From: Chalara sp. BL73
Lineage: Eukaryota > Ascomycota > Leotiomycetes > Helotiales
Length of the DNA stretch: 64,000 nt
Assembly: GCA_918026815.1 (NCBI GenBank)
Contig: CAKJVC010000207.1
Coordinates: 1 to 64,000, forward strand
Reading direction: 5' to 3'
Positions within the stretch are counted from its first letter, which is position 1. Every line of letters begins with the position of its first letter. The notes under the pieces are model-generated. The model was not told the DNA's origin, ran no database searches, and worked only from the letters and a program-made list of their open reading frames with translations. Shown one piece after another: positions 9,930-22,249 of this stretch. A program made the position numbers and the translations under genes.

Positions 9930-12534
9930 TCACACTAGTATTATATCCGTCAGGCTTTGGTTTTCGAGAGCCATAATGTAATTTGCCTCTCCATGCATCA
10001 TCCCATGGACATAAGCCTCCCCAATGAAGGTATATCGATTACCGCCCTGATCTGCGACCTTTCTAAGCAAGTAAGGAACACTCCCCCCAGCAAGAATGCA
10101 CACAGAATCCCCAGCATCAAGTGATTTTGGACCAGAACCGAGGAAGGGATATGGCGAAGTCCGGAAAAGCTTACGACCTGGCATGAACTGACCAAATCGC
10201 CTAGTCCAGAGCGTGATCCCGCCTATATCGGCACTGTGCTGAAGCATGTCGGAGAATATGTCGAACACGGGCAAGAATTGAGTCAATGTTTTGGACACCT
10301 TTTCCGGAGGTAACTTTGCAACCAGTGGATCCGCGGAACTCAGTGTGTTGACTGTCCCATCCTCCGCGACAGCTCTGATATCTTGCACTCTGGTAAATCC
10401 TTCGAACTCGCTCTCGGCAAAGATCTCGTAGGCCTGGTACAATTTGTCCAAAGTAGTGTGAGGTCCACTTTCTTCGTCGGGTAGGGGGGAGCTGGCTAAT
10501 TTAGAATGATCCTTTTTCGCCTCAACTGCGCTAGAGTGAATCTTTGAGAAAAGAAGTTGCATCTTGGCTATTACGGTATTGGCGAAGGCAAAGCCGGCTT
10601 TGATCGGCGCTGGATGTTGGCCTTCCCAGGTGTCTGCAATCAATGTGCGCCACAAGACTTCCACATGGGTCTGTAGTCTGGCATTTGCCAACCAAGGTTT
10701 GGAAGACTCAGACATTGGAAGGAGTTCTTTTTCCCCTTCATTCGCAGAATCCCCACTGGAAGTATTTTCTAGAAATATCATGTTTGATTAGCGTCTTGAT
10801 GTTGTACGCTGATATTTGTTGCTAACCTTTTTGTGTCTCAACCCCTTGCAGATATCCTCCTTCTATTTTCAATTCCAATTTGCCCGATAGTCCCTCTGTA
10901 ATTTCGTCCGCACGGTGTTGTATATCGGCCGTGTATAAATGCGGCAAGTCCCAGAGTAGCTCAATAAGTTCCCCTAAATCGTAGTCCTTATCGAACTCTG
11001 CGACATCTTCGACGGCGCCAAGTATGTATCCCTGTAATTGTAGAGACGGTGCGGGTTCCATCAATAATCTGTAGCTAAATTGAAGCCTATCAGCAGCGCA
11101 GAATTGAGACGCCGCTGCAGAGATATTGCTGAATCGCTGAGGGAACATTTCGGCGGAGTAATCAGGTACCCAAGAAGGAAGATTTTTCAGCGACTTTCGA
11201 GATTGGTCTTGGACTTCCCCAAGGAAAATCAGGTTCTGGGTCTGCTCCAAGTGGTAGGATATGGCATCCAGGTATACTGTTTGGATGGATTTTCCATAAT
11301 CCGGAACGATGACTTTGGTTGGTGCGAGCCCCAGGAAACCGTAAACTCGATCTCTTGGCTCTGAAGCGAAGGATGAGCGAAACGATGCCATCAATCCTGT
11401 CAGATCTAGGACCTCCGGATTAGAGATATATGTAAGATATTTATCTTTTATTCCCAAGCCTGCTCTTACATGAGCAATTCCCACAACGGCTTGAGGTGGA
11501 TAAAAGTGAGAAGGAGACTGAGTCTGGTACAGATACGGCTGGCTGGCGGTCTCGCCTTGCTGACTGGCTTGACCTTGCGAATTGTTTTTCATATATCTTG
11601 CGACCAGCACCTCGATACGGTCATATATTCTCGACTTATCGAGAGCAATACAAATGCGGACCAGTTGCGACCAAGACAGCATGACCATGCCGCAGAGAAC
11701 AACAGATCGGGCTGCTAGAGCTACTTCCTGAATAGTCCAGACACGCATAAACCAGCTGCGATTAAGAAAGGCATATACTGCAATCCAATCTGTCTCACTC
11801 ATTTGAGGAAATATAGACTTTTTGTGGCCCCCGGACTCTATGACAAAAGGCTCTGCTCTCATAGAGTGTGTTTTCTCTGGAGTAAGCTCGTGGATGCGGG
11901 AGAAGGCCGTGCCGGCCGTCCGGGTAAAGATATCGTCCCTTCCCAGCCAGATGATGGTCATTTGTGCTTTTGCGTAAATCTGATCCATAATTCTAACCTG
12001 AGAGTTGCGTTCGTCAATGTTTTGTTGATGTATACAAATTGCGTCAATCCAGATGTGGTCCGCACGATCACTGCCATGAGCAGTCTTGTAACTGCCCTGG
12101 CTAGGAACCCTCCGGATAGCAAGGAATGCCTCATATAGGTTGCGAGTCACAACAATTGGTTTCCCGTCACAGAGAACATGGCAGGGTTGTTCAAACAGCT
12201 TTCGCTGCTGATTCGCTTCATCTTCATTCTGGTAGACCGTGATGGGGTTCCCCCACGTGTAAGATAGCGCATCATATCTTGGGTCGTCATCAAGGCACGC
12301 AATGTTAACTGAGATCCTGACTGGATCATGATCATTGTAAATCGGTGTGGGACATGGACCTGTGGAACGTGGTTGTATCTGTAAGAGCCGAATGTGTCTA
12401 ACGGATGGAAGAGGTGAGTATTGGTAACTATCCGTGGCACTATCGTTAAGCGACAGCTTCTCCATGATTACCGGAACCGATAGAAGCCACTGAAGAAAAA
12501 GCTTTATTAAGATGTGCAACGTTGTGGTAGACAT
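9930..12534 (-). CDS. Heterokaryon incompatibility (HET) domain protein
   Basis: Two exons, 12534-10827 and 10768-9930, giving 848 residues. The 58-bp intron starts GTTAGC, has a GCTAATC branch and ends TTTCTAG; it joins in frame (phase 1). HET domain landmarks: YDALSYTWGNP (about 87-97), WIDAICIHQQNIDERNSQV (about 162-180), RVWTIQEVALA (about 264-274), RDRVYGFLGLAP further on. The C-terminal part has the usual conserved LDAGDSVCILAGGSVPYLLR and GEAYVHGMMHGEA. HET proteins trigger regulated cell death after fusion of unlike individuals. The first 23 residues are hydrophobic and untypical; Met24 (ATG at 12465) may be the real start. No lesion seen, so it looks functional. Its partner or trigger is unknown. 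Confidence 0.88.
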
Positions 12535-13019
12535 CCGTCCAGTGAAAGGTCTGATTGCAGTTGTTAAAATTGCAAGGCGGAGCGAGCGTCACGAGATTTA
12601 AGGAAAAGGGGCGTTATTCTACAAGCCTAAATAATAAGGCATTATACGAATGGCGAGATCCGAATCGCTCGAATTGCTACATTCGAGCAGTGCGGCCTCT
12701 GTACAAAATGGATAAATAGAGTAGTTAACCCATCGCTATAAAATCAGCTTGAGATACACTGTCAAAGTTCACATCTAGTAGCAACGGTTGCGTTCGGACC
12801 ATTGCCAGGGTGTAATATAGGGTGAGGGTAAAGATGATATTTTGTAAGTTTATGATGTTTTCCACTTCTAACATCACCGTAGGTAGCACTACACTTATTT
12901 GTAAAGTTCTACGTTTATTGTGGTTGAAAATATGCTTAATGAAAAGTTGGTGTTGTAGTATTGCTGTTCGGCCACCGCCAAATTTCAGGGGCTTTCCGAA
13001 TTAAATTTTTTTAACTCGC
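12535..13019. other. Intergenic, upstream of the HET gene
   Basis: Ordinary composition, no coding frame of substance. A 60-codon frame at 12822-13004 shows no family resemblance. It holds the HET promoter region; I see no convincing single TATA box. Confidence 0.5.
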
Positions 13020-13413
13020 TTAAACTTCCCAGGATGCGTGGGCATCCTGGGACGGCCTGGCGTCCTGAGGCACGACATCCTGGGACATCGTGATGTCCTG
13101 AGATGCCGTTTGTGACAAGGCGTACAGCTACTATAAAGGCGTACGGCCTAGACTATCGTAGGCTCCGATTGATAAAATGCTTTTCGGGGATACCGACCTT
13201 TAAAGCTCGGTGGTTCCGTAAGTCAAGAATACAGCACTATTGGGCACTGTAAGCACTGTTATAGGATATAAGGAAGCGCCAGAGCTCCCTGGGGAAAGGC
13301 AAGCTTGAGTTTATCTGCTAGACTGACAAGCATACTTCTAGTATCGATACATCACTGTTACGTGTTCTTACCTGTTATATTGCAATCCCTCCTGTTGCCC
13401 TCTATTTGTTACA
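13020..13413 (-). mobile_element. Copia-type LTR-like repeat, inverted copy of 44964-45415
   Basis: On the minus strand it begins TGTAACAAATAGAGGGCAAC and includes GGTATCCCCGAAAA and TAGGCCGTACGCC, in the same order as the plus-strand copy at 44964-45415. The distal part (about 13028-13110) is a small G/C-rich array of CATCCTGGGAC-like units, replaced in the other copy by TGTAGCTGC-like units, so the tail is hypervariable. A TGTAACA start is common in copia LTRs. No target duplication identified. Confidence 0.6.
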
Positions 13414-14201
13414 GAGAGCTATAATACATCCATGTGGTCCGTGCGTCGCGGTGTGTGCTATTCACTCATACCAACAATAATATATTATATATTCGAGTTT
13501 CAGCCGATTAGCGACTTTTTTTGGCGTAACTCTAATAAATGGACTTAAATAAACTTGACTTTCTCGGCAAATCCACACTAAAGTTTGTATGGGGAAACAA
13601 ATGGACTTCAGTCAAGTTCATTTTGGCACCCAGGATAGGATAGGCCCAAAACGGACTGCTCAAAAACGTCAATAAGCACCCTGCCTTATGTAAAGGCGCT
13701 AAAGGTTCGATTAATTCAAAAGGGGTAAATTAAGCGACCCGCTTTTATCAATTATTTACGATGCTATTTTTTCTTTTGTCAACACCACAAATGCAAATAA
13801 CGCGCTGATGCAATGTATTAGCCGGAAAAGGATCTACCGGGGTCGGTGGATGAGCATTTAAAAAAGAACGGGCGTGAGGCGACCACTTTTGCGCCATCGA
13901 CCCGTCGGACGACAATTTCCATCGCCTAACCCTAACCGCCCATCCGCCCTTCAGGTAGGCAAAATGAGTAGACCCACCTCAGAGACCAAACCCACGAATC
14001 AGAGCTCGAAAAACTCGGAGGGAGGGCTCCCCCCGAGATGGAATAACGGTACAGAGATCCTCTCTGGTTTCTACTGTAGGATATTCCTACTGAGCTTAAG
14101 GTCCCAGATCACGTGGCATTGACACCAGAGCATATGGAGTTATCGAAACCAGACCTGATCAACCCCATTCGAGCTTTGTGTACGTCTGCTCACTCCTTGT
14201 T
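13414..14201. other. Intergenic, transposon-like patches
   Basis: No convincing gene. A frame at 13874-14122 (82 codons, Pro/Arg/Ser-rich) has no domain I can name. Two telomere-like units CCTAACCCTAACC occur at about 13926-13938, too short to call an interstitial telomere. The stretch separates the HET gene from the NLR gene; both genes are on the minus strand. Confidence 0.45.
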
Positions 14202-17200
14202 CTAGCTTTCTGGCTGCTTATTGGTTTCTGTAAGGAATGTTGATACTAGCGCATCGGTCTGCACCGGAGCAGCAGAGTCATGTACTGACAGGCCGATCAT
14301 GACTTGGGCCCTATCCTGAATCATAATGTTCTCGATGCGTACCTGGATAAGCGAAAGAATGGTTTTATATATTTCTTTGGGCAGCTTCAAATCGACACTG
14401 TCCGCCGGGACGCTGATAAGAGCTTTCGCATTATCTTCGATATGGATGTTCTTAAATTTGTCACCAGCAAATACAAGCTGGCTTTTATCAATTGCGAGGA
14501 TGTTTCCCGCTTCAATGGCTGCTTGGTTCGGATATTGCTCACTTGGACTGCTTTGGGGCCAATCTGGGTGACCAGTACTCTGAAGGCTTGTGTTTGGCGT
14601 CCTTCGCATATACTGACCTTGTGCTGGTAGGTTAAAAAGACCTCGTTCAAACTCTTCTGCAGTCAAAGGGGGCTGATCAGGAAGAGACTGATAGTAGGCT
14701 TGGGTCCACTCTCTGATGTACTGCTGCAGCACCTCTAGTACTCCTGGTAGACAATCCCAACGTGCCTTGTCACATACAGAAGCCCCTTGTTTGTTTCTAG
14801 CCCAAGGATCAGCTCCATGACTGAGAAACAGCTCGACTATGTCTGCCTTTTGAGTAGCTTGAAGATCCCGTCCCGAAGCGGCGTAGACGCCTTCGTTAGG
14901 TTGCCAAAGCCCTTCAACCTCAACAATTACACCGATATATGCGTTTGCTCGGTCTTGGATTAAGCAATTGTCAATGAACATCTTCTCCGGCTTCGGACTC
15001 ACGACGGCCCACATCAACGGACTCCAGCCATCAAGGTCGAAGTCGTCAACCACTGCTCCTCGTACGATTAATTCCTTGCATACATTGAAAAAGCCTCTTT
15101 CAGCTGCAAAAGATAAGACAGATCTATTGCGAGGCCCCCGTTCGTGCACAGTCTCGTCGGTGATCAGTTGACACAGCCATTGGTCGTCCGTGAAGACGTT
15201 CTCCGCCTTTGTAGATACATGACGCCACTCAGATTCCTTAATCTGTATCACGAAGCCCATGAAACCCTGAGAGCGGTCCTCCAGCATTACGTCCGAGAGT
15301 GTCACTATGTGACTAGAGCCTAACAATACTTCCAAAAGGGCTCTAGCCGGAGGAGGCACCCCTTTTCGGAGTAGCATCGTGACAATGCTTCCTAATTGTT
15401 TTTTAGCGGCTAAAATGATCAGTTGGGTGCCCATCTCCTGCAAGTCGGCTTCTGAATGTAAATTAATAAGCAGTTCCAGGCATTGAAGGTCTGTCCGAAG
15501 TCGTATTCCGTCCATCCACATTTTTTTGGCCTGTGCAAATCGGGGCGTAAGGCGAAAGCTCGTGCTAGTAAGGAACTGGCCTGAATCTGTCATAAGAACG
15601 TCGTTGATAGAGTTCTCCATCCATCCAAAGTCATCGCCAAGTGCCCAACGCAGCGTCGTATGCCCAAGCTTGTCTTGACGCGTCAGCAATGCCCCATTGA
15701 AAACAACCTTCTCGATCATCATTGGATTCCGGCTTAGTATGCTCCAGTGAAGAGCAGTAAATCCTTCTTCGTCTTCTTCCTCGATCGAAACGCCGTCTTT
15801 AAGTACCATTTCTAGCAACTTTTGAAGACCCATTGCTGTTACCAGGTGGATTGTGGAAACTGGGCGCCATTTGAAGTTCTCGCGGTCATCCTCAGAAATA
15901 AAATACCATAGATACAGCATTCCTATAATGGTTAGTCGAGATGTCGAGCCGAAAATTCGATTGAATTCATCAAGTAGATCTTGATTAGATGCTTGCTGAG
16001 CGTGAGTTGAGAAATTTTCGATGGTGTAAGATGTGAGAGGGGATTTTCTCATGATTTCTTGGAGTATATCTGCTTCGAATTGCTGTTGACCATCCATATT
16101 GCCGGCGGCACTAATATGATGAGTCAAAATAGTGTCAAGATAGTGGAGGCATGTGAAGGCAATACTCTGGTGCGGATTTTCGAAACCCAGAGAGTCGAGG
16201 TGATCCAGGACGAATGCATGTACCGTTGGGTGGTTGAAACTGACGTTGTTACTTGCCTTGCCTACCTGAACTAATCCCCTACAAGATGCAACAATTCGTT
16301 TCTTTGGCAACAGCGAGTGGGTGCCTCCTGCGATTTCGATACCTCTAGACAATGCCAACACGTGTTGAATGAGCTGAATCGATAAGTTGTGAGGTGAGCA
16401 TGCTAGCCATAGGAGGACTTCTCGAGCGAGTGCCTTTTTTGAATCATCTTTTAGAATTTGATCCCATAAGCCTTTGTAGATGTGATGAATATTTGGTGAC
16501 AAATTCTGAATAAAGCGTTCCAGGTCATCGAGAGTTCCGGGGCTGGTCCCATCTATCAGTTCAAGATGGTGTTGTGCCCGAAGAAATCCCCAAAGACCCT
16601 CGGCCTTTTCAAACAAGGCATCCAAAAGCTTCTCCTTGACCTGAGGCTTTTCTTCTTCGCTCAAGTCTTCAATCAAGTCACATATAGATACTCTGTCCTC
16701 CATCTGGGTGCTGATAAACTCCCTCAAGTCACTGGCTCGTGTCTTAATCTCACAGAGACTAGCTTTGGATAACGGGCCAAGCTGTGGACATTCCATATAG
16801 GATGTGAACAAGGAACGAACGCCTCTGCGCCTTTCTCCGAACTTGCACACTTTCTTCACGAAATCAACTTGCGTTTGATTATCCATTTCATCAAGTCCGT
16901 CAACTACAATATAGACATTTCCAAACTCTGAAACTTCAGCCAGTAAGATATTTAAAAGCTCACGACCAGGGGGTTGCGAGCCATTAGAAACCTGACATCG
17001 GAGGTAGAGTTCTTTGAGCGCAGACGAGCTCTGACGACGATACTGAATCACCTGTGCCAATAATGCTGCAAAGCGGAGGTCGCAAGAGTGAGCAGGTTTC
17101 GGCTGTACGTAGTGGTAGATCACTATACTCGGCTGCTGTTGTTCACGAAGGATCTTTTGGAGATAATTGACAACGACGCTCCTTAACGGTTGTCAGAGGA

Positions 17201-18648
17201 CCCACAGATGTCATGGGGATAGAAAAAAGCACTTGCATCAGCGATGTCTTCCCACAACCGCCTACAACCGTCAGGAATGAAACCACAGTTAGAGCTCACA
17301 ACTTACGTATACCATGGCAGTAGAGCAACCCAGCTTCTGATGTGAGCCACTTGGTGAACTCGTCTGTATGAAGAAACCACTCGCCAGCACCATCCTGCAT
17401 TTGCAGTAAGAGATCATTCTGGAAAGGGACGAAATCAAGATCCTCATTCTTAGATGTGAGCCATGAAAATATATCTAGCCAGCTTGGCTCACGCACAGGC
17501 ACTACATACATGGATCAGTGGTTAACTTCAGACCTGGAAAGGTCTCACAGAACCTCACCTCTATCCTCTGTAATATATTGAACATTCTCAGGAATGCCCA
17601 TCTGCAGTTGACCAAGGAAAGCCTTGGCACATGATGCGGCAGTCATCGCAGCCCATTCTTGCCACTGCTTATTTTTGTGGCTGTCCGCATAGTCGCAGCC
17701 TGCTTTGATGACAACTGTAGGGAACGTGCTCCACACCCCAGCTCCCTCCATTTCAAAAGCTATCACACCATGTTCTTCAGTAACTCTGTCCCGCATAGCG
17801 CCGTTCTTCATCACCTTGTTGCCGGAAGCCACTTTTCCATGATAGATTCGTGGAAAGAATGAAGGTTCAGATTTCAATGATTCACCTGCCTCGGCATCAA
17901 CAATCTCTCGTACAGGCCTTCCAAGAATGAGTTCTTCTTTGGAACAACCAATTTTATCGCATAGAGAGTCGAAAGCCTCTTGACAATAATCCTTCGCAGC
18001 ACAGTCTTTGCACACGCGATTGCGATGCTCGTGGATATAATCCGCCTCATACAAAAAATCTGTCGCACGACCAGGATACCCGAAAGCCCGGGATTTGATG
18101 GATTTGTGCTCCATCAACGAGCATAAATTGACATTAACTTGGTGGCAAAAGAATTCCCAAGGTTCAGGTGTGAGAAGTTGCTTAAATCCCCGGAGCATAG
18201 CGTCGGAAGCCTTTTGCAACATGTTTTTGCTCTTGAAGCCGGAAGGATACTCCTTGCCTCTAGTATATTGGATGACCTCGCTGCTTATGACTACATCCCC
18301 CAATACGGCCTGATCCTTTCCAATTTTGGGAATAATACCACATATGCCCACCACAAAGCAAAGCTTAATGTTTTGGAAACTGCGCTGCATATCCTTGGCC
18401 ACCTCTTTAGCCTCCACGTCTCCCATGTCGGCTAGATGGGCAAGAACGATATGGTAGTCGCAAATTGTTCCAAAACTGTAACTATTCCCATCACCTTTAG
18501 CCGTCTTGGGCCACGCCTTTTTGTCCAGGAAGAAGTGATCGAAGGACGATTGAACAGCGACAGCTTCGTGGGCTAATGCACAGACGATGCCGATCGTGTA
18601 CTCGTCGGGGTCTAGGAGGGGTTTTGGCTTAGGGGTTTTCGCAGACAT
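14202..18648 (-). CDS. PNP_UDP-NACHT-ankyrin NOD-like receptor (fungal NLR)
   Basis: Exons: 18648-17559, 17501-17307, 17261 to about 17233, and about 17170-14202; introns of 57 and 45 bp with GTGAGG and GTAAGT donors. Residues 1-363 are a purine nucleoside phosphorylase-like domain (IGIVCALAHEAVAV; VVGICGIIPK; FEMEGAG near 298-304; CDYADSHKNKQWQEWAA). Then DGAGEWFLHTDEFTKWL, the linker usual before NACHT, Walker A GIRGCGKTS and Walker B VYIVVDGLDEMD. The C-terminal half has ankyrin repeats (GFTALHWSILS; GWSPLMWAVV; VELFLSHGADPWARN). About 1,410 residues. Between Walker A and the rest of NACHT the frame slips one base: a 51-bp intron with a good CTGAC branch is visible, but canonical ends do not restore the frame, so it is a non-canonical splice, a sequence error or a disabling mutation. 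Likely role: non-self recognition or cell death signalling. Confidence 0.82.
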
Positions 18649-18847
18649 TTTGTGATACCAAGTATAGTGTATAGAGAGTTTGGCAATTCTGGTGATAGAT
18701 ATATCCTTAGCAATTGGATATATCTATCTTTGGACATCCCTCAGCCTTGCGATTTCGACGATGCCCAATCGAGGACACCCACGTTGCTTACCCATTGTCC
18801 CGTGGGAAGGCTGCATTGTACTAGGGGACTAATGGAGTTATTATTTA

Positions 18848-19719
18848 CGGCAAATTTCTGAAATACCATCGAAAAGTCGATAAATATCTCAAATACCACT
18901 ACCGAATTTGGAGGCTCTCGGGGCATACTACTGTTTCGAATCAGTGGTATGTTAAATATCTGCCGACAAAATGATGGTATTTCAGAAAGATTAGTAGTTA
19001 CACGTAGTTTTTCTGAAATCAGCAAATATCTTATATACTATAGTTATAGTGCGTTAAGATTATTGCTGTAGCAATACAATTGCTTAAATACGTTGTAGCA
19101 ATTACGTTGTAGCAATTACGCTGTAACAACTACGCTGTAGCAACTACGCTGTAGCAACTACAATACACGTTGTAGTGATATACACTGCAACAATTACAAT
19201 TACAATTACAAATTAAATATATTATCTATTAATTTATATCGATATGTTATAACTATGCTGCTACTTTACGTATTGTTACAGTGTGTATTGTAATTGATAC
19301 AGCGTGTACTATAATTGCTACAGCGTAGTTGCTATAGCGTGTATTGTAATTAATACAGCGTGTACTGTAGTTGCTACAGCGTAGTTGATACAGCGTAATA
19401 GCTACAGCGCAACCACCACAACGTACTAAACTCGTAATTGTAATTGCAAGTATATTATTGTAACGCGTATTGCTACAGCGTAATTGTAATTGTGTTGCTA
19501 TAGCGTATATTGTAATTGTTACAATGTATTTATAACGTGCTTACAGCGTGTTAGAAGCTTTCTCAAATACCATCAAAAATTTAAAAGTGCTGGAGGCTTT
19601 CTCAGATGCCATCAATTATTCTGAAATACTATTATTTGTGGTATATAGGAAAGCCTCCAAATTCGGTGTGGTATTTCAAATATTTATCGACTTTTTGGTG
19701 GTATCCGATAAATTTGCCG
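18848..19719. mobile_element. MULE-like foldback element, copy 1 (872 bp)
   Basis: Terminal inverted repeats start CGGCAAATTT at 18848 and end AAATTTGCCG at 19719, about 70 bp each and imperfect (both contain AGTCGATAAATAT and CCGAATTTGGAGGCT). A perfect 9-bp target duplication TATTATTTA lies at 18839-18847 and 19720-19728. The interior is a degenerate minisatellite of GTAGCAACTACG-type units on the left and the same units inverted on the right. No transposase. Nine-bp duplications and long inverted repeats point to Mutator-like non-autonomous elements. It lies between the NLR gene and the methyltransferase gene. Confidence 0.85.
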
Positions 19720-19728
19720 TATTATTTA

Positions 19729-20044
19729 GGTGGCAACCGAGCGTGCCCCACCTAAACCTTTTTACCTTGTATTCCAGACATCTCTGCATGCAAAAAGAAA
19801 AAAAAAACAGCCCCGAGCTTTATGCACCAGAACGGGGTGTTTTGATGTGGGGCGTGCTTTGTCACGGGATCTTGGTTAGTAAAGCGTCTGATTTATGAAA
19901 TAACCACTAAGTTGTTCATCCCCATTCCTAAGAAAGGCACGGAGTTTATGCCATCCTTATACATGTCCGAGCTCCTTATATGTTCATAATATCTCGCTTC
20001 TTATTCATTTCAATTGTTCGGCCCGCCTGAAAATCAAGTTTATT
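19729..20044. other. Promoter region of the methyltransferase gene
   Basis: A stretch of about 320 bp between the foldback element and the methyltransferase start. No gene. The element ends only about 325 bp from the ATG and so may bring or disturb regulatory sites. Confidence 0.4.
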
Positions 20045-20956
20045 ATGACATCCACAAAGGCCACCACTGCTCCTCCTTTTACCCCACTTGAGATAGGAAC
20101 TCGTGATAAATCTGTAGGATGGTACACGCCAACTCTCGAGAATATTTCCGAACCTCAGAGAGATTTATTAGAGAACTACAGTCATATCGCCCCAGATCGC
20201 GTGATTCCTCACATCTTGGAAGTGGTACAATGACCAAGTTTTCCTGGTGTTCGATATTTGACGACTGACCTCAAATAGCGTGATCGAGCTTGGGAAATCT
20301 ACCCTTATCCATGTATTGGACAACTCCGCTTTATTGATCTCAGCATTTGTCGCTCGCCTTCCTATTCGCTGGTCTTGAAGCGCCTTAAAGAAGGGGCCTC
20401 GTTGCTCGATCTCGGGTGCTGCTGCGCCCAAGATCTCCGGAAGCTGGTCCATGACGGTGCACCATCTGAGAACTTGTGGGGTGCAGAGCTGAAAGGTGAC
20501 TTCTTGGAATTGGGTTATGAACTCTTTCTGGATAGAGAGGCACTCAAGGCTCATTTCATGGAGGCAGATGTCTTTGACGCTGAAGGGCCGTTAAAGCAGC
20601 TGAAAGGGAAAATGGATTTTATCCATATTGGTCTCTTCCTGCATTTGTTTGACTTGGAAGGCCAAATAAAGGCTTGTGAGCGGATTGTGTCTTTGATGAA
20701 GCCTGAAAAGGGGTGCCTCATTTTGGGACAACAGATTGGTAGTTTGGAACCTGGACCCATGGCTGTTGGAAGCAAGATGTACAAGCACAATGTAGAAAGC
20801 TTCGAGAAAATGTGGAAAGAGGTTGGGGAAAGAACAGGAAGCGAGTGGAAGGTCAACGCGAATAACGATACGGGATTAGGCGTCGACCAAAACAAACGTG
20901 CTTGGGATGACCCAGACACAAGGCGGCTTGTCTTTGAGATAAAAAGAGTCAGTTAA
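20045..20956 (+). CDS. SAM-dependent methyltransferase (secondary-metabolite type)
   Basis: Exons 20045-20224 and 20279-20956, 285 residues. The 54-bp intron (GTACAA...AAATAG, CTGACC branch) joins LEV to RDRAWEIYPYPCIG in frame. Motif I is LLDLGCCCAQDLRKL at about 112-126, followed by LWGAELKGDFLELG (motif II region) and DFIHIGLFLHLFDLEGQ (post-motif). The N-terminal PYPCIGQLRFIDLSI and the overall size match class I methyltransferases that decorate fungal polyketides and meroterpenoids, usually methylating a carboxyl or hydroxyl group in the cytosol. No synthase gene is seen nearby, so if it belonged to a cluster it is now alone. The substrate is unknown. Confidence 0.8.
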
Positions 20957-22249
20957 AGATATTTCTAGACATTATAGAAATAACTAACGTTAGAGACTTT
21001 GTACCACGTGGCATAAAGATGTTGGAAGATACTAGAACCCGAGTGGCAATACTTATCTGCTATAAAATTACATGCGTCCCTAGGACTCTCATTAAATAAA
21101 GATAAAAGAAAAAAGTGGTATGTATTAAGAGTCTAATAGTCAATTCTATATTTTAAGCGTTGGCCCTTGTTTTAATTGTAGATATTAAATTCTCCCTGAT
21201 GATTGTCCCTAAATAATGGTTTCTTCCCAAATAGCTACTCAAGTAGCTCGATAATCAGGAGCTAGCCAGAGAATATTCGCAACGCCTTCTACGATCCAAG
21301 AATTTAAAATATTTAAAGACGGTAGCAGCTTTCCGTAGGGCGAGAAGGCGACCGAAAAGATAATGATGCATGGCCCTCAAGTGTCTGCAGTACAGTACTC
21401 TGATATACTTGCACTTTAGGCTTTCTTTAGATCCAAGTGGGATAATACTTCTCAAATGATATTCGAATAATACTATTCCCTAGAGCAAAGACAAGGGCTC
21501 TAGATAAATGAAGAGACTATTTTTGGGTTCCGTCGACCTATACTCAAAGCGTCTGGTGAGCTTCCTCCAGCCTTTTATTTTAACAGGTATAAAAGGCTAG
21601 GGTCTATCCTGCAAAGCTGATTCCCAGTATGGCAGTAGATCCAAAAAGATAAGAGTCAAGGCCGGTAGTGTATTTCGAGCGCAGGATCACTTCAAGAGCG
21701 AGAAAGGATGTGGACTTGCTTCTGCGACAGAACGGCAAGGCTGGGCATTTAGGTTTATAAAATCGAGTTCAAATGATATATATCTACTCGCAAATACGAA
21801 CATTAATCTCGAAATGGCCTCAAAATAGCAATAGGAAGAGACTGAAATTGGACCCAAAGCAGAAATGTTTACAGTTGAAGGGTCTGCACCTGAAAGCTAA
21901 AGGCATGCACCTTATTGCAGGGATCCTACTTACAGTTAGTGTATTTAGGTTACTTCACTTCATGATATTCCAGAATATGACTTAATCTTTAGAATGCCTA
22001 GTACTCAAGCATATTTTATCCATTAATACTTAGCATGTGGTTCTCACTCTTAAAATTACAATTGAAAACAATTCTTCAACGTGACCATTGCCTGACATGG
22101 TTAGTGTGAAGAGCTTCAGTTCACACGCGAGTTGGATCAGGAATAGCGTACTTGAGAGCTATATACTCAGGGCATCCTTTATACTTGTCAATACAACTTT
22201 TGGACTCCTACTACTCTGACATACGGTTTAAGTTTCTTTTAGCTTTTCC
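20957..22249. other. Intergenic, no gene recognised
   Basis: Moderately AT-rich, many stops in all frames. Short frames at 21255-21455 and 21773-21985 show no domain. I see no tRNA-like fold or clear repeat. Confidence 0.45.

Noticed and set aside
13926..13938. Interstitial telomere-like CCTAACCCTAACC
   Set aside because: Only two units, easily due to chance; no sign of a fused chromosome end.
19000..19550. tRNA- or rRNA-like repeats in the GTAGCAACTAC array
   Set aside because: No cloverleaf, no A/B boxes; units are degenerate short repeats inside a transposable element.
20168..20919. Minus frames of 128 and 122 codons opposite the methyltransferase
   Set aside because: Antisense shadows; the plus strand shows the full methyltransferase motif set with a clean intron.
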